From Anisodus tanguticus (lineage: Eukaryota; Streptophyta; Magnoliopsida; Solanales; Solanaceae), in contig CM067550.1 in NCBI GenBank assembly GCA_034509755.1, positions 10,285,001 through 10,349,000 on the forward strand: a stretch of DNA of 64,000 nucleotides, given 5' to 3'. This document shows positions 22,449 through 33,900 of the stretch, in pieces. Each line of letters opens with the position of its first letter. Within the stretch, counting starts at the first letter, position 1. The notes below the pieces were generated by a model. The model was not told the DNA's origin, ran no database searches, and was given only the letters and a program-made list of their open reading frames with translations. The position numbers were made by a program, and so were the translations under genes.

Positions 22449-24266
22449 AAATAAATCACAAGGCACATGAAATAATAAGAACTAAAACTGTAAGCTGATC
22501 ATAAGCATGTATGATAGCTGACATGAAAATAATAAAGCATGGTAAATTATTTTAAACGGGAGAGCTTTAATATAACTGATATGAAACCACCACGCAAGAA
22601 TGTGGCATCTGATCTATGTCCGATCAGCTAAGTCATCATGTAACTTGTCGGGGTACGAGACACGAACATGACATGAATGGATCCAATAACCCGCAATGGA
22701 TAACATGAATGAATCATCCTAACTAGGCGTAGCAATCCTTATCCTACGTTTGCATACATAGTTTCAGGAATTAAACCTTCTCGATAATCTGTGCATCTCC
22801 CAAAATATGAACATGAATATAAATGGCTTAACAACCCATGGATTTCATAATCTTAACTTGTAAACATGATTTATGAATATAGTATAACATGTATAGTTGT
22901 AATATAACTTGCAAGAGATCTGAAAACATGTAAAGTTCATCTAATTGAGTGATATTGGTCCATGACATGCATTTAAGAACCCATGGAATTCAAATTATAG
23001 GTATTCATGGATTACAGATGGATTCATGATAATCCAAATGAAATATCAAGAATACAATTAACGAATTGATAATATAGACATGACCAGGGGCGTCTTTGGG
23101 CCCGTGCGAGCTGTGCTACAGCACAGGGCCCTCGAAAAATGAAAAATTTTAGGGGCCTCTTTTTTCATTTTTTTTATTAAGTAGTATTAGCTAGAATTTA
23201 CTGTAAAGGCCCATAATTCGCATGTCTTAGCCCAATCTAATTACTGAAATCGTATATTTACTTATATTAAGGGCCCACTTTTATGAATTAGAACAGGGCC
23301 CCCAAAATGTTTGAGACGGCCCTGGACATGACATATAATAATACATGTAGTTAGTGTTATCATGATCTTAGAATAAAACCCTAAGTTTGTGGAAATTCGT
23401 ATTTAATGGATGAATGTGTTGTGGAGAAGAACAATGATGTTCCCACATGTGGATAGAAGATCTACATACCTTAATCGCTCCAAAACTTGAAGAAAATATC
23501 TGAACTTTTGAAGAGAACACTCAACAATATGAACTTAAAACCTTGAGAAGGGTTTTCTTGAAAGCTTTAAAATCGAAGTGTATAATCTTGTTAGAATTGA
23601 TGTATAAGTGGTAGAATTACTTAGGAATACATAGGAGAGACTTACCTTGATGTGGGAGGATTAATAGAGGAGAGAAAATTTGTGCTAAGGCTTTGGAGAA
23701 CTGAAAAACAAAATAAAAATTCAGAAAACGTGACTTTAAATGAATCTCAAGTACATATTTGTTGGCGTTTGCGCTGCAGATGGCATTCTACGGTCAGAGA
23801 TGCTAACACACATCAAAACAAAATGTTGGAAACTTCGGGATGGAAATTTGGCTCAAAATATGATGAAAAATACATCGCATAATTCGTTCTGCATCGCATT
23901 TTGCATTTTGCGTCACAGATGTATGTCTGGCGGACTGCTCTGTGTAAAATGGTCATAACTTTTTGTATCGATGTTCGTGTGAGCTCCATCATATATTAAT
24001 GGAAATATATTTCAAAGGGATATAACTTTTATGTTGTAAGTTCTCTTAAATTCCTTATAGTTTTTCTGGTATACTCAATTTAAGTCAGATCTGGTGCAAG
24101 TTCACTTGAAAACATGCTCCGTAGAGTAGCTTCCTACTATACTTTACCCAAAGACTCTTCATATACCTTGATTAGTTTTCAAAATACTTCCTATACTCCT
24201 CATCTTGGTTCTATTTTGTTCCCATCGTACGAGTCAAACCTTAGCCCTAAGGTACAAGGTGTTAGA
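22449..24266 (-). repeat. 5' LTR of nested gypsy element, truncated
   Basis: It is homologous to 15612-17142 but lacks the minus-sense 3' end. It ends at 24266 (GGTGTTAGA), next to the GGAGG duplication. It carries a 240-bp hAT MITE (23085-23324) that the sister LTR lacks. Confidence 0.88.
23085..23324. mobile_element. hAT-type MITE in gypsy LTR
   Basis: A 240-bp element has inverted ends CAGGGGCGTCT (left) and AGACGGCCCTG (right), flanked by an exact 8-bp duplication GACATGAC at 23077-23084 and 23325-23332. The empty site is preserved in the other LTR near 16240 (AGACATGACATATAATAATA), which confirms the boundaries. The subterminal parts are G/C-rich (CACAGGGCCCTCG, CAGGGCCCCC) and the centre A+T-rich; it has no coding capacity. 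Confidence 0.92.
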
Positions 24267-25229
24267 GGAGGTCACTCCGACCCTATCCCGTATAACTTCG
24301 TTTATAATACTATCTGTCCTGGTATGCCCACACATCCATCTAAGCATCCTCATCTCCGCTACCTCTATCTTCTGAATATGAGCGTTCTTGATTGGCCAGT
24401 ACTCTACTCCATACAACAATGTGAGTCTAACAACTACTCTATAGAACTTACCTTTCATCCTTGGCGACACACTCTTGTCGCTCAGCACCCCGGATGTGAT
24501 CCTCCATTTCATCCATCCCTACTATAATACGATATGCGACATCATCGTTAATCTCTCTGTCTCTTTGAATTATGGACCCAAGATACTTGAAGCTTCCTCT
24601 TTTTGGTATAACTTGTGCCTCAAGCTTCACCTCTGCATCTGTCTCCTGCATCACGTCACTGAACTTGCACTCCATGTACTCCGTCTTATTCCTGCTTAAC
24701 CTAAAATATTTAGACTTTAAGGTGTATCTCCCAACTTCAAACCTGAAATATTTAGGCTCTATATCGTTTGTAAATAACATGCACCACGACACCTCCTTTT
24801 GAATGTGTCGTGTCAATTCGTCCATCACTAAGGCAAAAAGAAATAGACTAAGGGTTGATCTCTGGTGCAACCCCATCACGATCGAAAAGTGCTCCGAGTC
24901 ACCTCCCACAATCCTAACTCGGGTCTTGACACCCTCGTACATGTCCTTCATTTCCCTGATGTAGGCCAACGGTATACCTCTAGACTCCAAACATCTCCAA
25001 AGGACCTCCTGATGGACTTTATCATATGTCTTTTCTAGATCAATAAACAATATGTGTAAGTCTCTCTTCTTGTCCCTGTACTGCTCCAACAAGATGAATA
25101 GCTTCTTTAGTTGATCGTCCCGACATGAATCTGAATTGGTTCTCGGATATAGACACATCTCTCTTTATCCTCATCTCGACCACCCTTTTCCAGACTTTCA
25201 TAGTATGGCTTAGCAGCTTGATACCCCTA
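24267..25229 (-). pseudogene. RTE LINE reverse transcriptase fragment
   Basis: The 236-codon frame at 25158-24448 and an overlapping frame to 24234 hold the RTE palm domain: L-L-E-Q-Y-R-D-K-K-R-D-L-H-I-L-F-I-D-L-E-K, then V-L-W-R-C-L-E-S-R-G and the thumb-like W-R-I-T-S-G-V-L. The usual catalytic F-A-D-D is F-T-N-D here, and several frameshifts are present, so it is inactive. The frame continues on the far side of the gypsy insertion at 15118 downward. Confidence 0.88.
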
Positions 25230-25261
25230 TAATTAAAACCATAAATTAAAAGATATTTTGG

Positions 25262-25576
25262 TCCATTATACTCCCTCTGTCAATATTTACTTATCCAGTA
25301 TATTAAAATAGATGTCCACTTTTACTTGTTTAGTTTGAAATAATAAGAGATAATTTACTAGTACATACCTATTTTACCCTTACTATTAATTATTGGGTTG
25401 AAAACTACAAGGAGTTGTTAGTGGCTGCACAAATTTTAAAATATGTTTGATTGATTTCAATTATTTAGATAATTTATAATAACTAGGAGTTGTTTAGTAA
25501 AATCGTATTTTATTTATTCCTCAAGAAATGTCTCAAGTCAAATATGTACAACTAAAAATGAACTAATGAAGTATAT
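25262..25576. repeat. Stowaway-like MITE remnant
   Basis: The stretch starts TACTCCCTCTGTCAATATTTACTTATCC-type sequence, like the CTCCCTCCGTCC ends common in Solanaceae MITEs, and runs into an A+T-rich body ending near ATGAACTAATGAAGTA. Its first 110 bp are similar to the reverse complement of 57711-57836. The right end is uncertain. The remaining interval to 25802 shows no gene. Confidence 0.5.
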
Positions 25577-25807
25577 ATCTTTCGTCTAATACCATAACAT
25601 TCAAGAGTTCTCTTCACTCTCTTAAACTTCTTGTCCAATGAACTAACACAAATAAATTGAAACGGAGGTACCGCAATATTAGTGCTTCCAAAATGCATCT
25701 CATTCTCACACTATATATGAGTAACAGTTTCATAGGAATATCATAGTGAGACAAACTACCAACGTCACTAAATTAGTAAATTGTAATCTTTTGTGGTGAA
25801 TACAGTA

Positions 25808-25987
25808 AATGAATATGTCACTTGATTTTATTGATGAATGATTTACAATATATATATAATATTATAAAAGTATTTTCTTTGCTATAAACTAGATAATTAA
25901 TCAACCTAATTACAAAAGGATTATAATTCTACCTAAAATATGAGATATATAATTAATGGAAGAATATTCATAAAATATTCTATTACA
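25808..25987 (-). repeat. 3' LTR of copia element
   Basis: It is 180 bp. Minus-strand ends are TGTAATAGAATATT (25987) and CATATTCATT (25808). It is about 90% identical to 29678-29864 by eye, apart from a length difference in an internal (TA)n run. Confidence 0.9.
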
Positions 25988-25989
25988 CC

Positions 25990-27306
25990 CTCGCAGTCGA
26001 AACGAGAGGTTCACGAACACTGAGACTGACTCGAAAATCATCAAATAGTATGCACGGAAGTCCTTTGGTGAAGATGTCGGCAATCTGATATCTGGAAGGA
26101 ACATGAAGGACACGAACTTGACCACGAGCCACTTTTTCGCGAACGAAATGAATGTCCATCTCAATGTGTTTAGTGCGCCGATGTTGGACAGGATTGCCAT
26201 AAAGATATATCGCACTAATATTGTCGCAGTAGACCAGTGTTGCCGTTTGAATCGGGAAGTGAAGCTCAAGTAGAAGGTTACGGATCCAACAAGACTCAGA
26301 GACGACATTGGCGACACCTCTGTACTCTGCTTCGGCACTGGATCAGGATAGTGTAGGTTGCCTTTTGGAAGACCAATAAATAGGTTATCTACGAGGAAAA
26401 CGAAGTAACCAGACGTGGAGCGTCTGTGGTCAGGACATCCACCCCGGTCAACATCAGAATAAGCAGTGAGACCAGTGAGCGAGGACCTGTATAGATGTAA
26501 TGTGAAGTGAAGTTTGCCTTGGACGTATCGTAAAATACGTTTGAGGGCATGCATATGTGCTTATGTCAGATTATGCATGTGCAAGCAGATTTATTGCACG
26601 TCATAAGATATGTCTGATCTTGTGAATATAAGGTACTACAGGGCTCCAGCCAAGCTACGATAGTGAGTCGGGTCTGAATACGGAGGGCCAAAATCAGTGT
26701 TGAGCTTGGAATTGATGTCTACTAGCGTGTGGGATGGTTTGAAAGATGTCATGCCTGCACAGTCAATGATCTTTTCGGCGTATTTCTTCTCACACAAAAA
26801 TAGGCCGTCAGAATATCGAGTGATCGAGATGTCCAAGAAATAACTCAAGGGGCTCATATCCTTCATAGCAAACTTAGAGGAAATGAGAGACATAATGGGC
26901 CGGCGGAGAGCATCAGATAATGTGGTGAGGATGATGTCATCAATATATAATAAGAGGTAAGCCATGTCTGGACCCTTGTTGTAGATGAACAAAGAATGAT
27001 CGGATCTGCTGTGTGATAAATCGATAGAGGAGACATAATCGGCGAACCACTGGTACCACGCTCAAAGAGTTTGTTTCAGTCCATAGAGCGATTTCCGCAA
27101 CAGACACACATAATCCGAATGAATAGGATCCTGAAATACATATGTTGATGCATATATACCGTTTCATGAAGATCCCCATGTAAGAATGCATTCTTGACAT
27201 CAAGCTGATGAATGGGCCAAGACTTGGATAGGGCAATACTGAGGACGGTTCGAATTTTTGAGGGCTTTACGACCGGGCTGAACGTTTCATCATAGTCTAC
27301 TCCCAC
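25990..27306 (-). pseudogene. copia pol: reverse transcriptase and RNase H
   Basis: The reverse transcriptase starts with D-Y-D-E-T-F-S-P-V-V-K and I-H-Q-L-D-V-K-N-A-F-L-H-G-D-L (27306-27076), then L-L-Y-I-D-D-I-I-L (about 26940, catalytic pair kept) and P-L-S-Y-F-L-D-I-S. RNase H follows with L-K-R-I-L-R-Y-V-Q-G and R-R-S-T-S-G-Y. The usual S-W-x-S-K-K-Q region and the A-E-A-E-Y motif are blurred by frameshifts near 26350. The enzyme is inactive as it stands. Confidence 0.88.
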
Positions 27307-27879
27307 CTATTGAGACCTGCTATCACCTACAAGACAAGCCTTGTACCTCTCAAAAGAACCATCAGATTTCTTTTTATGTCTAAAAATACACATAGAATGA
27401 ATAATGTTAGCATCAGGCGGACGGGGTACTAGGTCCCACGTCTTATTATCAATAAGAGCATTATATTCGTCAATCATTACGGCTTTCCAATTTGGGTCGG
27501 ATAAGGTATCCTTCGGATTTCGAGGGACATGGGAAGGGATAACTGAAATGGATATGCTAAACAGTCATTTAGGTTTAGAAATTGTGTGCATGGCACGGGT
27601 TTCCATTGTTCGAGAGCATGTCTCAAGACGTGGGATGAGAGGAGGGTAGGGTGTCGCGGGACTGCCGGGAAGAGGAAGAAGGGCAGGGATGCCGGGATCG
27701 GCTGGCTGAGGCTCGATTTGCCGAGAGATGGCTGCGGAATCACCTTGAAACGGGCTGTTCCGGGTCACCGTCGGCGGAAACAGGTGGGCAGCGTGTCCCG
27801 GATTGACCGTTGTGGGTGCGGGTGCCGGGGTCTGGGACGGCGAATTATGTAAATGATGAATTAGAAAGGGGTTTAGGCC

Positions 27880-29610
27880 ATCATCTAGGAAGTCATAGGA
27901 ATGCCGAGGTGACGAGTTTAGGGAGGCAAAAGGGAATGAGACTCATCAAATAGGACATGACGTGAAATAATAATTTTACGGCTTGACAAGTCATAGAACG
28001 AGTAACCATGATGATTGGTGGGGGTAACCTACAAATACACACGGAGAAGACTGTGGTTGAAGTTTGTGAGTGGTCGGGTGGAGAGAATAACAGAGATATC
28101 CAAAAATACGCAAGTGTTGGTAGGAGGGGTTCCTACGAAACAGAACTTGAGTGGTAGACTTTGAGCTAGAGACTTGTTTGGGATTATGTTTAGGAAATAG
28201 GTGGCCATAGAGAGTGCGTAATGCCAGAATTGATGGAGAATTGAGGCGTGAGCAAGTAGGGCACGAATTAGGTTGTTTATTGTTCGAATTTTCCATTCGG
28301 CTTTACCATTTTGGGAGGCGGTGTGAGGGCATAAAAAATGAAAGGTAAGACCATTTTTGGAGCAAAACTGTTTGAATTGGTTATTATCGAATTCTCTGCC
28401 ATTGTCACATTGAAATTATTTAATGCTCTTTTCAAATTGTGTTTTTACGAAAGCATTAAATGAAGAAAAAATGGGGTAGACCTGCGATTTATTGCCAATT
28501 GAAAAAGTCCATAGAAAGTTGGAATGATCGTCCAAAAACAACACATAATATCGATGGCCAACCGTACTTAAAATAGGGGAAGTTCACAAATCACTATGTA
28601 TGAGGGGGCCTGTTCTGTGTAGGCCTGTTGTGGATGTGCGCCGAGTATACTAGGTTGGGCCTGTCGGATGCGGGCAAGGAGGAGAGGCCCATGACGATGG
28701 GCCCACGCGGCTATGGCAGGTAGGCAGCCTACGGCGGAGGCTGCTGCCACTGCCGCAGTCGTTGTTGACTATTTCCTGCCGGCGGGGACTGCCCCTTCCC
28801 GCCGCCGTTGTTGCCGAAATTGTGTCAGTCGCGGCCCTTACCGGATTGCCGCCCTCAGCGGTTGTTGCGGGTCGATCCGGACTGTTGCGGGTCGGCGGTG
28901 CTGGCTGCCAGAGTTGGAGGGCTGGCGGTGGTGGTGAGGACGATTTCTGCAATGCTGGCATGAGTGATGCTGCACTTGATTTTCTGGATTTCCTCAAGAA
29001 TTAGCTTCGAACGGGCCTCATAAAACGGTGGTAACGACGTGCATTGCTGAAGGATGGTGATAATGCCATCATAGGATTCGTTCAAGCCTGCAATAAGATG
29101 CATAACCAGTCACGGATTAGTGATGGGTGCGCCAACGTTGGAGAGTTGGTCAGCAAGCATCTTAAGTTCTTGACAATATGCAGACATGTTTGGGAAATCA
29201 TCCTGATGAACGCCCTTGAACTAATTTTCAAGGTATAACGCTCGTTGAGTTTTGTTGTCATGGAAAATACTTTCCAAACGTTCCCACGTTTGGCGAGCAG
29301 TGGCATCGGTCTCAATGATGGTGTGCAACTGATCATTAATTGATCGTGTTGTATATCCACTGGAGGACGGATGCGTCCAAACGAGACCAGAGTGCATCAT
29401 CAGAAGTTGAAGCCGAGGGAAGGTCTGTGGACTTCGATGTAGGAGGGATGATGTGGTCAATAACTTTGTAAACACGACAATGGATCTTAAAAAGCTCTGC
29501 CGCGAGGAGTATTATCCTTTTCCATCTCAAGGGTGACGGGAATGAAGTTTTTTATATTATTGACTGCAAGTGCAGGATGAAATTTGATTTTGTCAGCCAT
29601 GAAAGATGAA
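27880..29610 (-). pseudogene. copia gag, protease and integrase remnants
   Basis: The gag start reads M-A-D-K-I-K-F-H-P-A-L near 29600, with the motif V-N-N-I-K-N-F-I-P-V-T-L and, further on, L-N-E-S-Y-D-G-I-I (about 29080) of UBN2-type gag. The integrase C-terminus is at 28296-27991, with H-L-R-I-F-G-Y-L-C-Y and P-C-V-F-V-G-Y-P. The plus-strand frames at 28713-29004 are shadows of the Gly/Pro-rich gag. Many frameshifts are present. Confidence 0.8.
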
Positions 29611-29677
29611 ATTTATGAGGAAGATGGAGGGAGTGGTTGGAAAAACTAGAATTCCGGGTTAGGCTACTGATACCATA

Positions 29678-29864
29678 AAGGAATATGTTCCTTGATTTTA
29701 TTGATAAATGATTTACAATATATATATATATATATAGTATTACAAAAGTATTTAACTTACTATAAACTAGGTAACTAATCAACCTAATTACAAAAGGATT
29801 ATAATTCTACTTAAAATATGAGGTATACAATAATAAAAGAATATTCAAAAAATATTCTATTATA
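29678..29864 (-). repeat. 5' LTR of copia element
   Basis: It is 187 bp. The minus-strand start is TATAATAGAATATT and the end CATATTCCTT, adjacent to the primer site. The first dinucleotide has changed from TG to TA relative to the 3' copy. Confidence 0.9.
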
Positions 29865-29869
29865 CAGTA

Positions 29870-30880
29870 ATCTTGGTTTACGAAAATTTGCATGATATTA
29901 GATACGATTTCCAATGATAAATATGTTTCATTTTGAACAAGAAAAGGTAAAATTGACGTACAAGAATCAATACATTCAATAATAATTTCTTTGTATAAAA
30001 AAGAATGATGAGATTCATAATGTAAAGGTCAATACATCTTATTTTTTGTTTGAGTTCAGAAACTGATTTGCTAATTTATTGGTTAAGAAAATTATATATT
30101 TAGAAACTATACATTATGACTATGTCACGTTTTCAATTTAAAAAAAGTTTGACTAAAATCTTTAATATTTTCGTAAGTCAAAGAAAGCTGGTTAATTCAC
30201 CAATTAATAATAAATTCATTTTTTAAAGACGAAAAATATAATTAATTATAAAAAATTTACACGTAAAAAGTTTTAGAAAATCCTTTACAAAATATAGTCA
30301 AATCAGTAACAAAAGATGGGACTTCCTAATATGAAATGTGACGGAGAAGGTTCATGCTACTTCCATAAAGTTTCTAAACTTCAAATCAATGTAAACGTTA
30401 TATTCTCTTTTAAACTAACTTTTTTGTTGTATTAGGTTTGATCTTTTACTGCGACCCACATATAATACATAAATCAATTTAATATCATTAGCTTTGTACC
30501 TAATCAAATTGTGTCATGTAATAAATCAGAAGGAAATAAAAATAAAAAAAAGTAAAGAAGAAGAAATGAGAAAACAGATCCGTAAAACCAGCGTTAAAAG
30601 TGAGGGAAATAGCACAAGCAATATATAATATATTTATTCTGCATAATGTACTCGATGAGGGAAACATGCACAAGCAATATATTGATTTTTAAATTGATGA
30701 GGGATAATATGCACAAGCAATACATTGATTTTCACTAATGAACTCCTTGTTCTATAACATTTAGAAGCTAAGTTTCCTAAAATGGCGATCTGACGGAGCT
30801 CCTGGTTAGCACTATATTTCCTCATTCGTTTGTACTAATCCTAGATTGACAACAGTTCTAACAAGAATGATATCCTTACA
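29870..30880. other. intergenic, no gene seen
   Basis: This A+T-rich interval lies between the copia element and the PRF1 3' end. A short direct repeat, ATGCACAAGCAATATATTGATTTT / ATGCACAAGCAATACATTGATTTT, lies at about 30665-30730; a third partial copy, AGCACAAGCAATATAT, is at 30610. No coding or RNA feature was recognised. Confidence 0.5.
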
Positions 30881-30959
30881 GTACATTTAAACAATGCTGA
30901 TCCGATGACCTATCAGGGATTTGTGCGAGAAGTGTTCCACGAAGGAAGGTCTCAAATTG

Positions 30960-33900
30960 TCAAGCAGATTCAGCAAGTTCTTGCAGTAACTCTTGTTGCT
31001 CCAAAGTAGAGCAAGACTGAACAAAGACGAAATTAGCATGACAGTCTTAATAGGAATTCTTACCATCCCCTCCCCTGAGGAATTTCGAATAGCTACTTTG
31101 CAAAAGTAACATACCTGAACAGCCGTCTCAATGTCACCCTCAAGAAACGACATAAGCGAAAAGTTCATTTTTAGCCGATGATCAGTGACCCTATTGTCCT
31201 GTGAACATCAGAGAAAAGAGATCAGAACGATGAAAAGAAGGGGTGGGTGATCCAAAAGAAAACTTTAGGAACCAGTCAGAATATTTCCAGAATGCAGAAA
31301 CACGAGTCTGCTTCATCTGTACCATCACTTCTTAAACAATAATCAGGAAAAACACAACCTAAGTTTCCATATTCAGTAGAAGTACTTGTTTCTAAAGGGC
31401 AGCCTGGTGCACAAAGCATCCCATGTTAGAAGGGTCCAGAGAAGGGCCGCACCCCAAGGGGTGTGATACAGACAACCTACCCTAATGCTTAATGTAAGCA
31501 TTAGTGGTCACATGAAGACAACTTTACTATTGCTCCAAGGCTCCCCTTCAAATGTTTCATACTTCCCCTTTTATTCTATTTTTTTCAAAAAAATCATAAA
31601 AAAGGGCAGTCCAGTGCACTAAGCTCCCGCTATGCGCGGGGTCCGGGGAAGGGCCGGACCACAAGGGTCTTTTTCAAAAAAATCATATTTTTATTATTTT
31701 AGTGAATTTTTAATTTTAACCAAAATTTGTTTCAAGAGAGGTAGGATATTATACCATCATAATCATTAATTGGATGCCAAAAGTTCCTTTTGGGGAAAAA
31801 CATACTTTTTCAGTTCAAGGCTAATTACCTTGTAGTTGTATGTCCGAATTTTTTCTGACCGAGCACCAGTACCTACCTGTCATTGTAAATACAAACAGTC
31901 TAGTCAGGAAAATTGACAAGATCTCTTGTCCTCGTGCTCTTTAATCTAATACGATAATTTAAATTAACCCAGGGAACAACTACAACATTTACGGGACAAT
32001 TGGTTTTGTGGCTCATTACAATTTCTTTTTAGTTTTATGTCAAATCTCCCAAGATATCTGTATTTTTACACGTAAGAGATCTTTGCAGGATCATTTTCTT
32101 CCATTGAAATTGCAAAGGGTTGTGTTAGACCATTTCCTCGACATTTACTTATCTGTCACAGACACTATATCATTATGAAAGGTTTGCGTTAGTGAAGGTA
32201 TATATTAAATGAACAGCAGGTAGATATGTAAGCTACTTGAACTTGGGAACATGTAGGGGTATGGTCCATATGGATATCATTTCAGATTAGATCATTTAAA
32301 AGAAAATCTAAAAATATGTTGTCAAGCATGTTGATTTGAGTTTCCTCCTTCCTACTGCATTTGAGTATGCTAGTTCAACGATGTGAAGGCTTAGTCATCT
32401 TACCTGTAATTTTCTCTGATTTCTTATAGACTCCTGCTGCTCCCTTAACTTAATCTCATACCTGGAAGAACATCACGTCATACTCCGTGCACAGATAATA
32501 GTAATTCCAGAAGTTATAAACATAGTAAATATTTACATAAACATCACCTCGTGTTAGTATAAAGAAAAGCATAAATAGGAGTGAAATAACAAGAATGGAC
32601 CAATGTATAAAGAGGATGCATATATAGAAGGACGTAAACTGTCCACAGCTCTTCAGCCTAGACAGTTATTCTAAGGACCCACAAGATTTTGGTTCTAGTT
32701 CACTAGCAGATAATGCATGTCTAATGACATATTTCCTTGCAAGTAAAGATTAAGTAGAGATTCATTATGCATATGACCATCATAGAAATTGTAAAGTGGT
32801 GAAGATCGTTTAGAAAAGGGATGACAAAGAGGTGTCATCAGCTCTTGGACAATTTTCCTTCCAGTGATTGTCTTAATTGATCGATCACGGGCTCTATCAG
32901 CCAGTGACCAAAATTTTGACGCCCTAAATCACATCGCCTTGTGGACTTCCAGAAAAGCGATTAAAGTGACAAACCATATGATGTGTGAAAAAAGTAACAT
33001 ATTTTACATAAATGTGTGTTTGTTTGGTGCATGGAAGACTTAAACCGTTAAACTTTAGTCTATGTCAGAGTGTGGAACATTTTAACCTGGACCAGCCATG
33101 TGCCTATCAATGTCATAGAACATAGCCAATACTAACAGATTCTTCCTTAATCGTGGAGGTTTCTTTAGTTCATGTTGTTATATATGGCATCCGCTCTACC
33201 TACCAAGGTAGAGGTAAGGTCTGCGTAGACTCTACCCTCCCCGACCCCACGCTGTAGGATTTCACTGGGTATGTTGTTGTTGTATGCTGTTATATATGGC
33301 AAGGTTATCTAGATATGAAGAACATATACCACATTCTTAAGGTTCTTGGCAGTCTTGCATTTGATTTCTTTTCGATGACTACAATTTGTGCCTAGAGAAT
33401 CGTGATTTTCATCCTTTACTATCCTCTCCCCTCTCTCTAACGGCTCTCTCTCCCCCCTCTCTCTAACCTACCCCAACAGTCATCATCCCCCTCCCCCCCC
33501 CCCTTCCCTATACATCCCCATTTCTGACGGTAAGTGCCGTCTGACCACTCACCGGCGGCGGCGACGGTGCTCGATTTTATTTTTTATTTTATTTTTTTGG
33601 GTGAAAACTTCCGGTGAACAGTACTCATGCGAGTGAACAGTCCCGGAAACAGTGACGTGACGGGTATAAGTTATGGTTCTCGGGTAGGTCGCAATATAGG
33701 AATGGGGTAGGCATTTTGGTAGACAACGAGCTAAGGGAGCAGGTGGTAGAGGTGATGAGGGTCAATGACTGGATGATGACGATTAAGTTGGTAGTTGGAG
33801 GGTGCACTATGAACATTATTAGTGTTTATGCGCCGCAGGCGGGCTTGGACGAAGAGGAGAAGAAACGCTTTTGGGAGGATTTGGACGATGTGGTGGGAGG

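Larger units (their letters stand above)
15124..24266 (-). mobile_element. Ty3/gypsy element (Tekay-like), gag deleted, nested in LINE
   Basis: Between GGAGG duplications at 15119-15123 and 24267-24271 lies a 9.1-kb element. In minus-strand order it has a truncated 5' LTR (24266 to about 22449), a protease-to-RT linker, RT (about 22240-21399), a solo LTR inserted at 21398-19279, RNase H (19278 to about 18900), integrase with chromodomain (about 18700-17400), a polypurine tract (17157-17146) and a 3' LTR (17142-15124). The gag, primer site, most of the protease and about 490 bp of the 5' LTR are missing in one block. The duplication reads as part of the LINE on both sides, proving insertion into it. 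Confidence 0.9.
14580..25229 (-). mobile_element. 5'-truncated RTE-type LINE, split by a gypsy element
   Basis: A minus-strand RTE LINE of about 1.5 kb occupies 24272-25229 and 14580-15123, interrupted by the gypsy element at 15124-24266. Its degenerate (CAA)n-complement tail starts at 14580. The whole unit is flanked by TAATTAAAACCA at 14568-14579 and 25230-25241, a perfect 12-bp duplication. It is truncated inside the reverse transcriptase (first motif N-Y-R-G-I-K-L-L). Visible RT motifs include L-F-I-D-L-E-K-T-Y-D-K-V, S-F-K-Y-L-G-S-I-I-Q and R-W-M-C-G-H-T-R. The catalytic F-A-D-D region is degraded to F-T-N-D. The C-terminal R-L-R-W-F-G-H region is on the left piece. Confidence 0.9.
25808..29864 (-). 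mobile_element. complete Ty1/copia element (Ale/Retrofit-like), decayed
   Basis: A 4057-bp element is flanked by CAGTA duplications (25803-25807 and 29865-29869). It has short LTRs of 180 and 187 bp and an initiator tRNA-Met-type primer site (ATGGTATCAG on the minus strand, about 29667-29676). Minus-strand order is gag (about 29600-28640), protease/integrase (about 28600-27900), RT (27306-26636) and RNase H (26554-25990), which is copia order. The frame is broken many times by stops and shifts. Short LTRs and compact size fit the Ale/Retrofit lineage, which is an inference. Confidence 0.9.

Noticed and set aside
24448..25158. 236-codon frame as a host gene
   Set aside because: The motifs are RTE LINE reverse transcriptase, with a lost catalytic motif and element duplications on both sides.
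28568..29004. overlapping G/C-rich open frames on both strands
   Set aside because: They lie within the decayed copia gag; low-complexity Gly/Ala/Pro codons keep several frames open.
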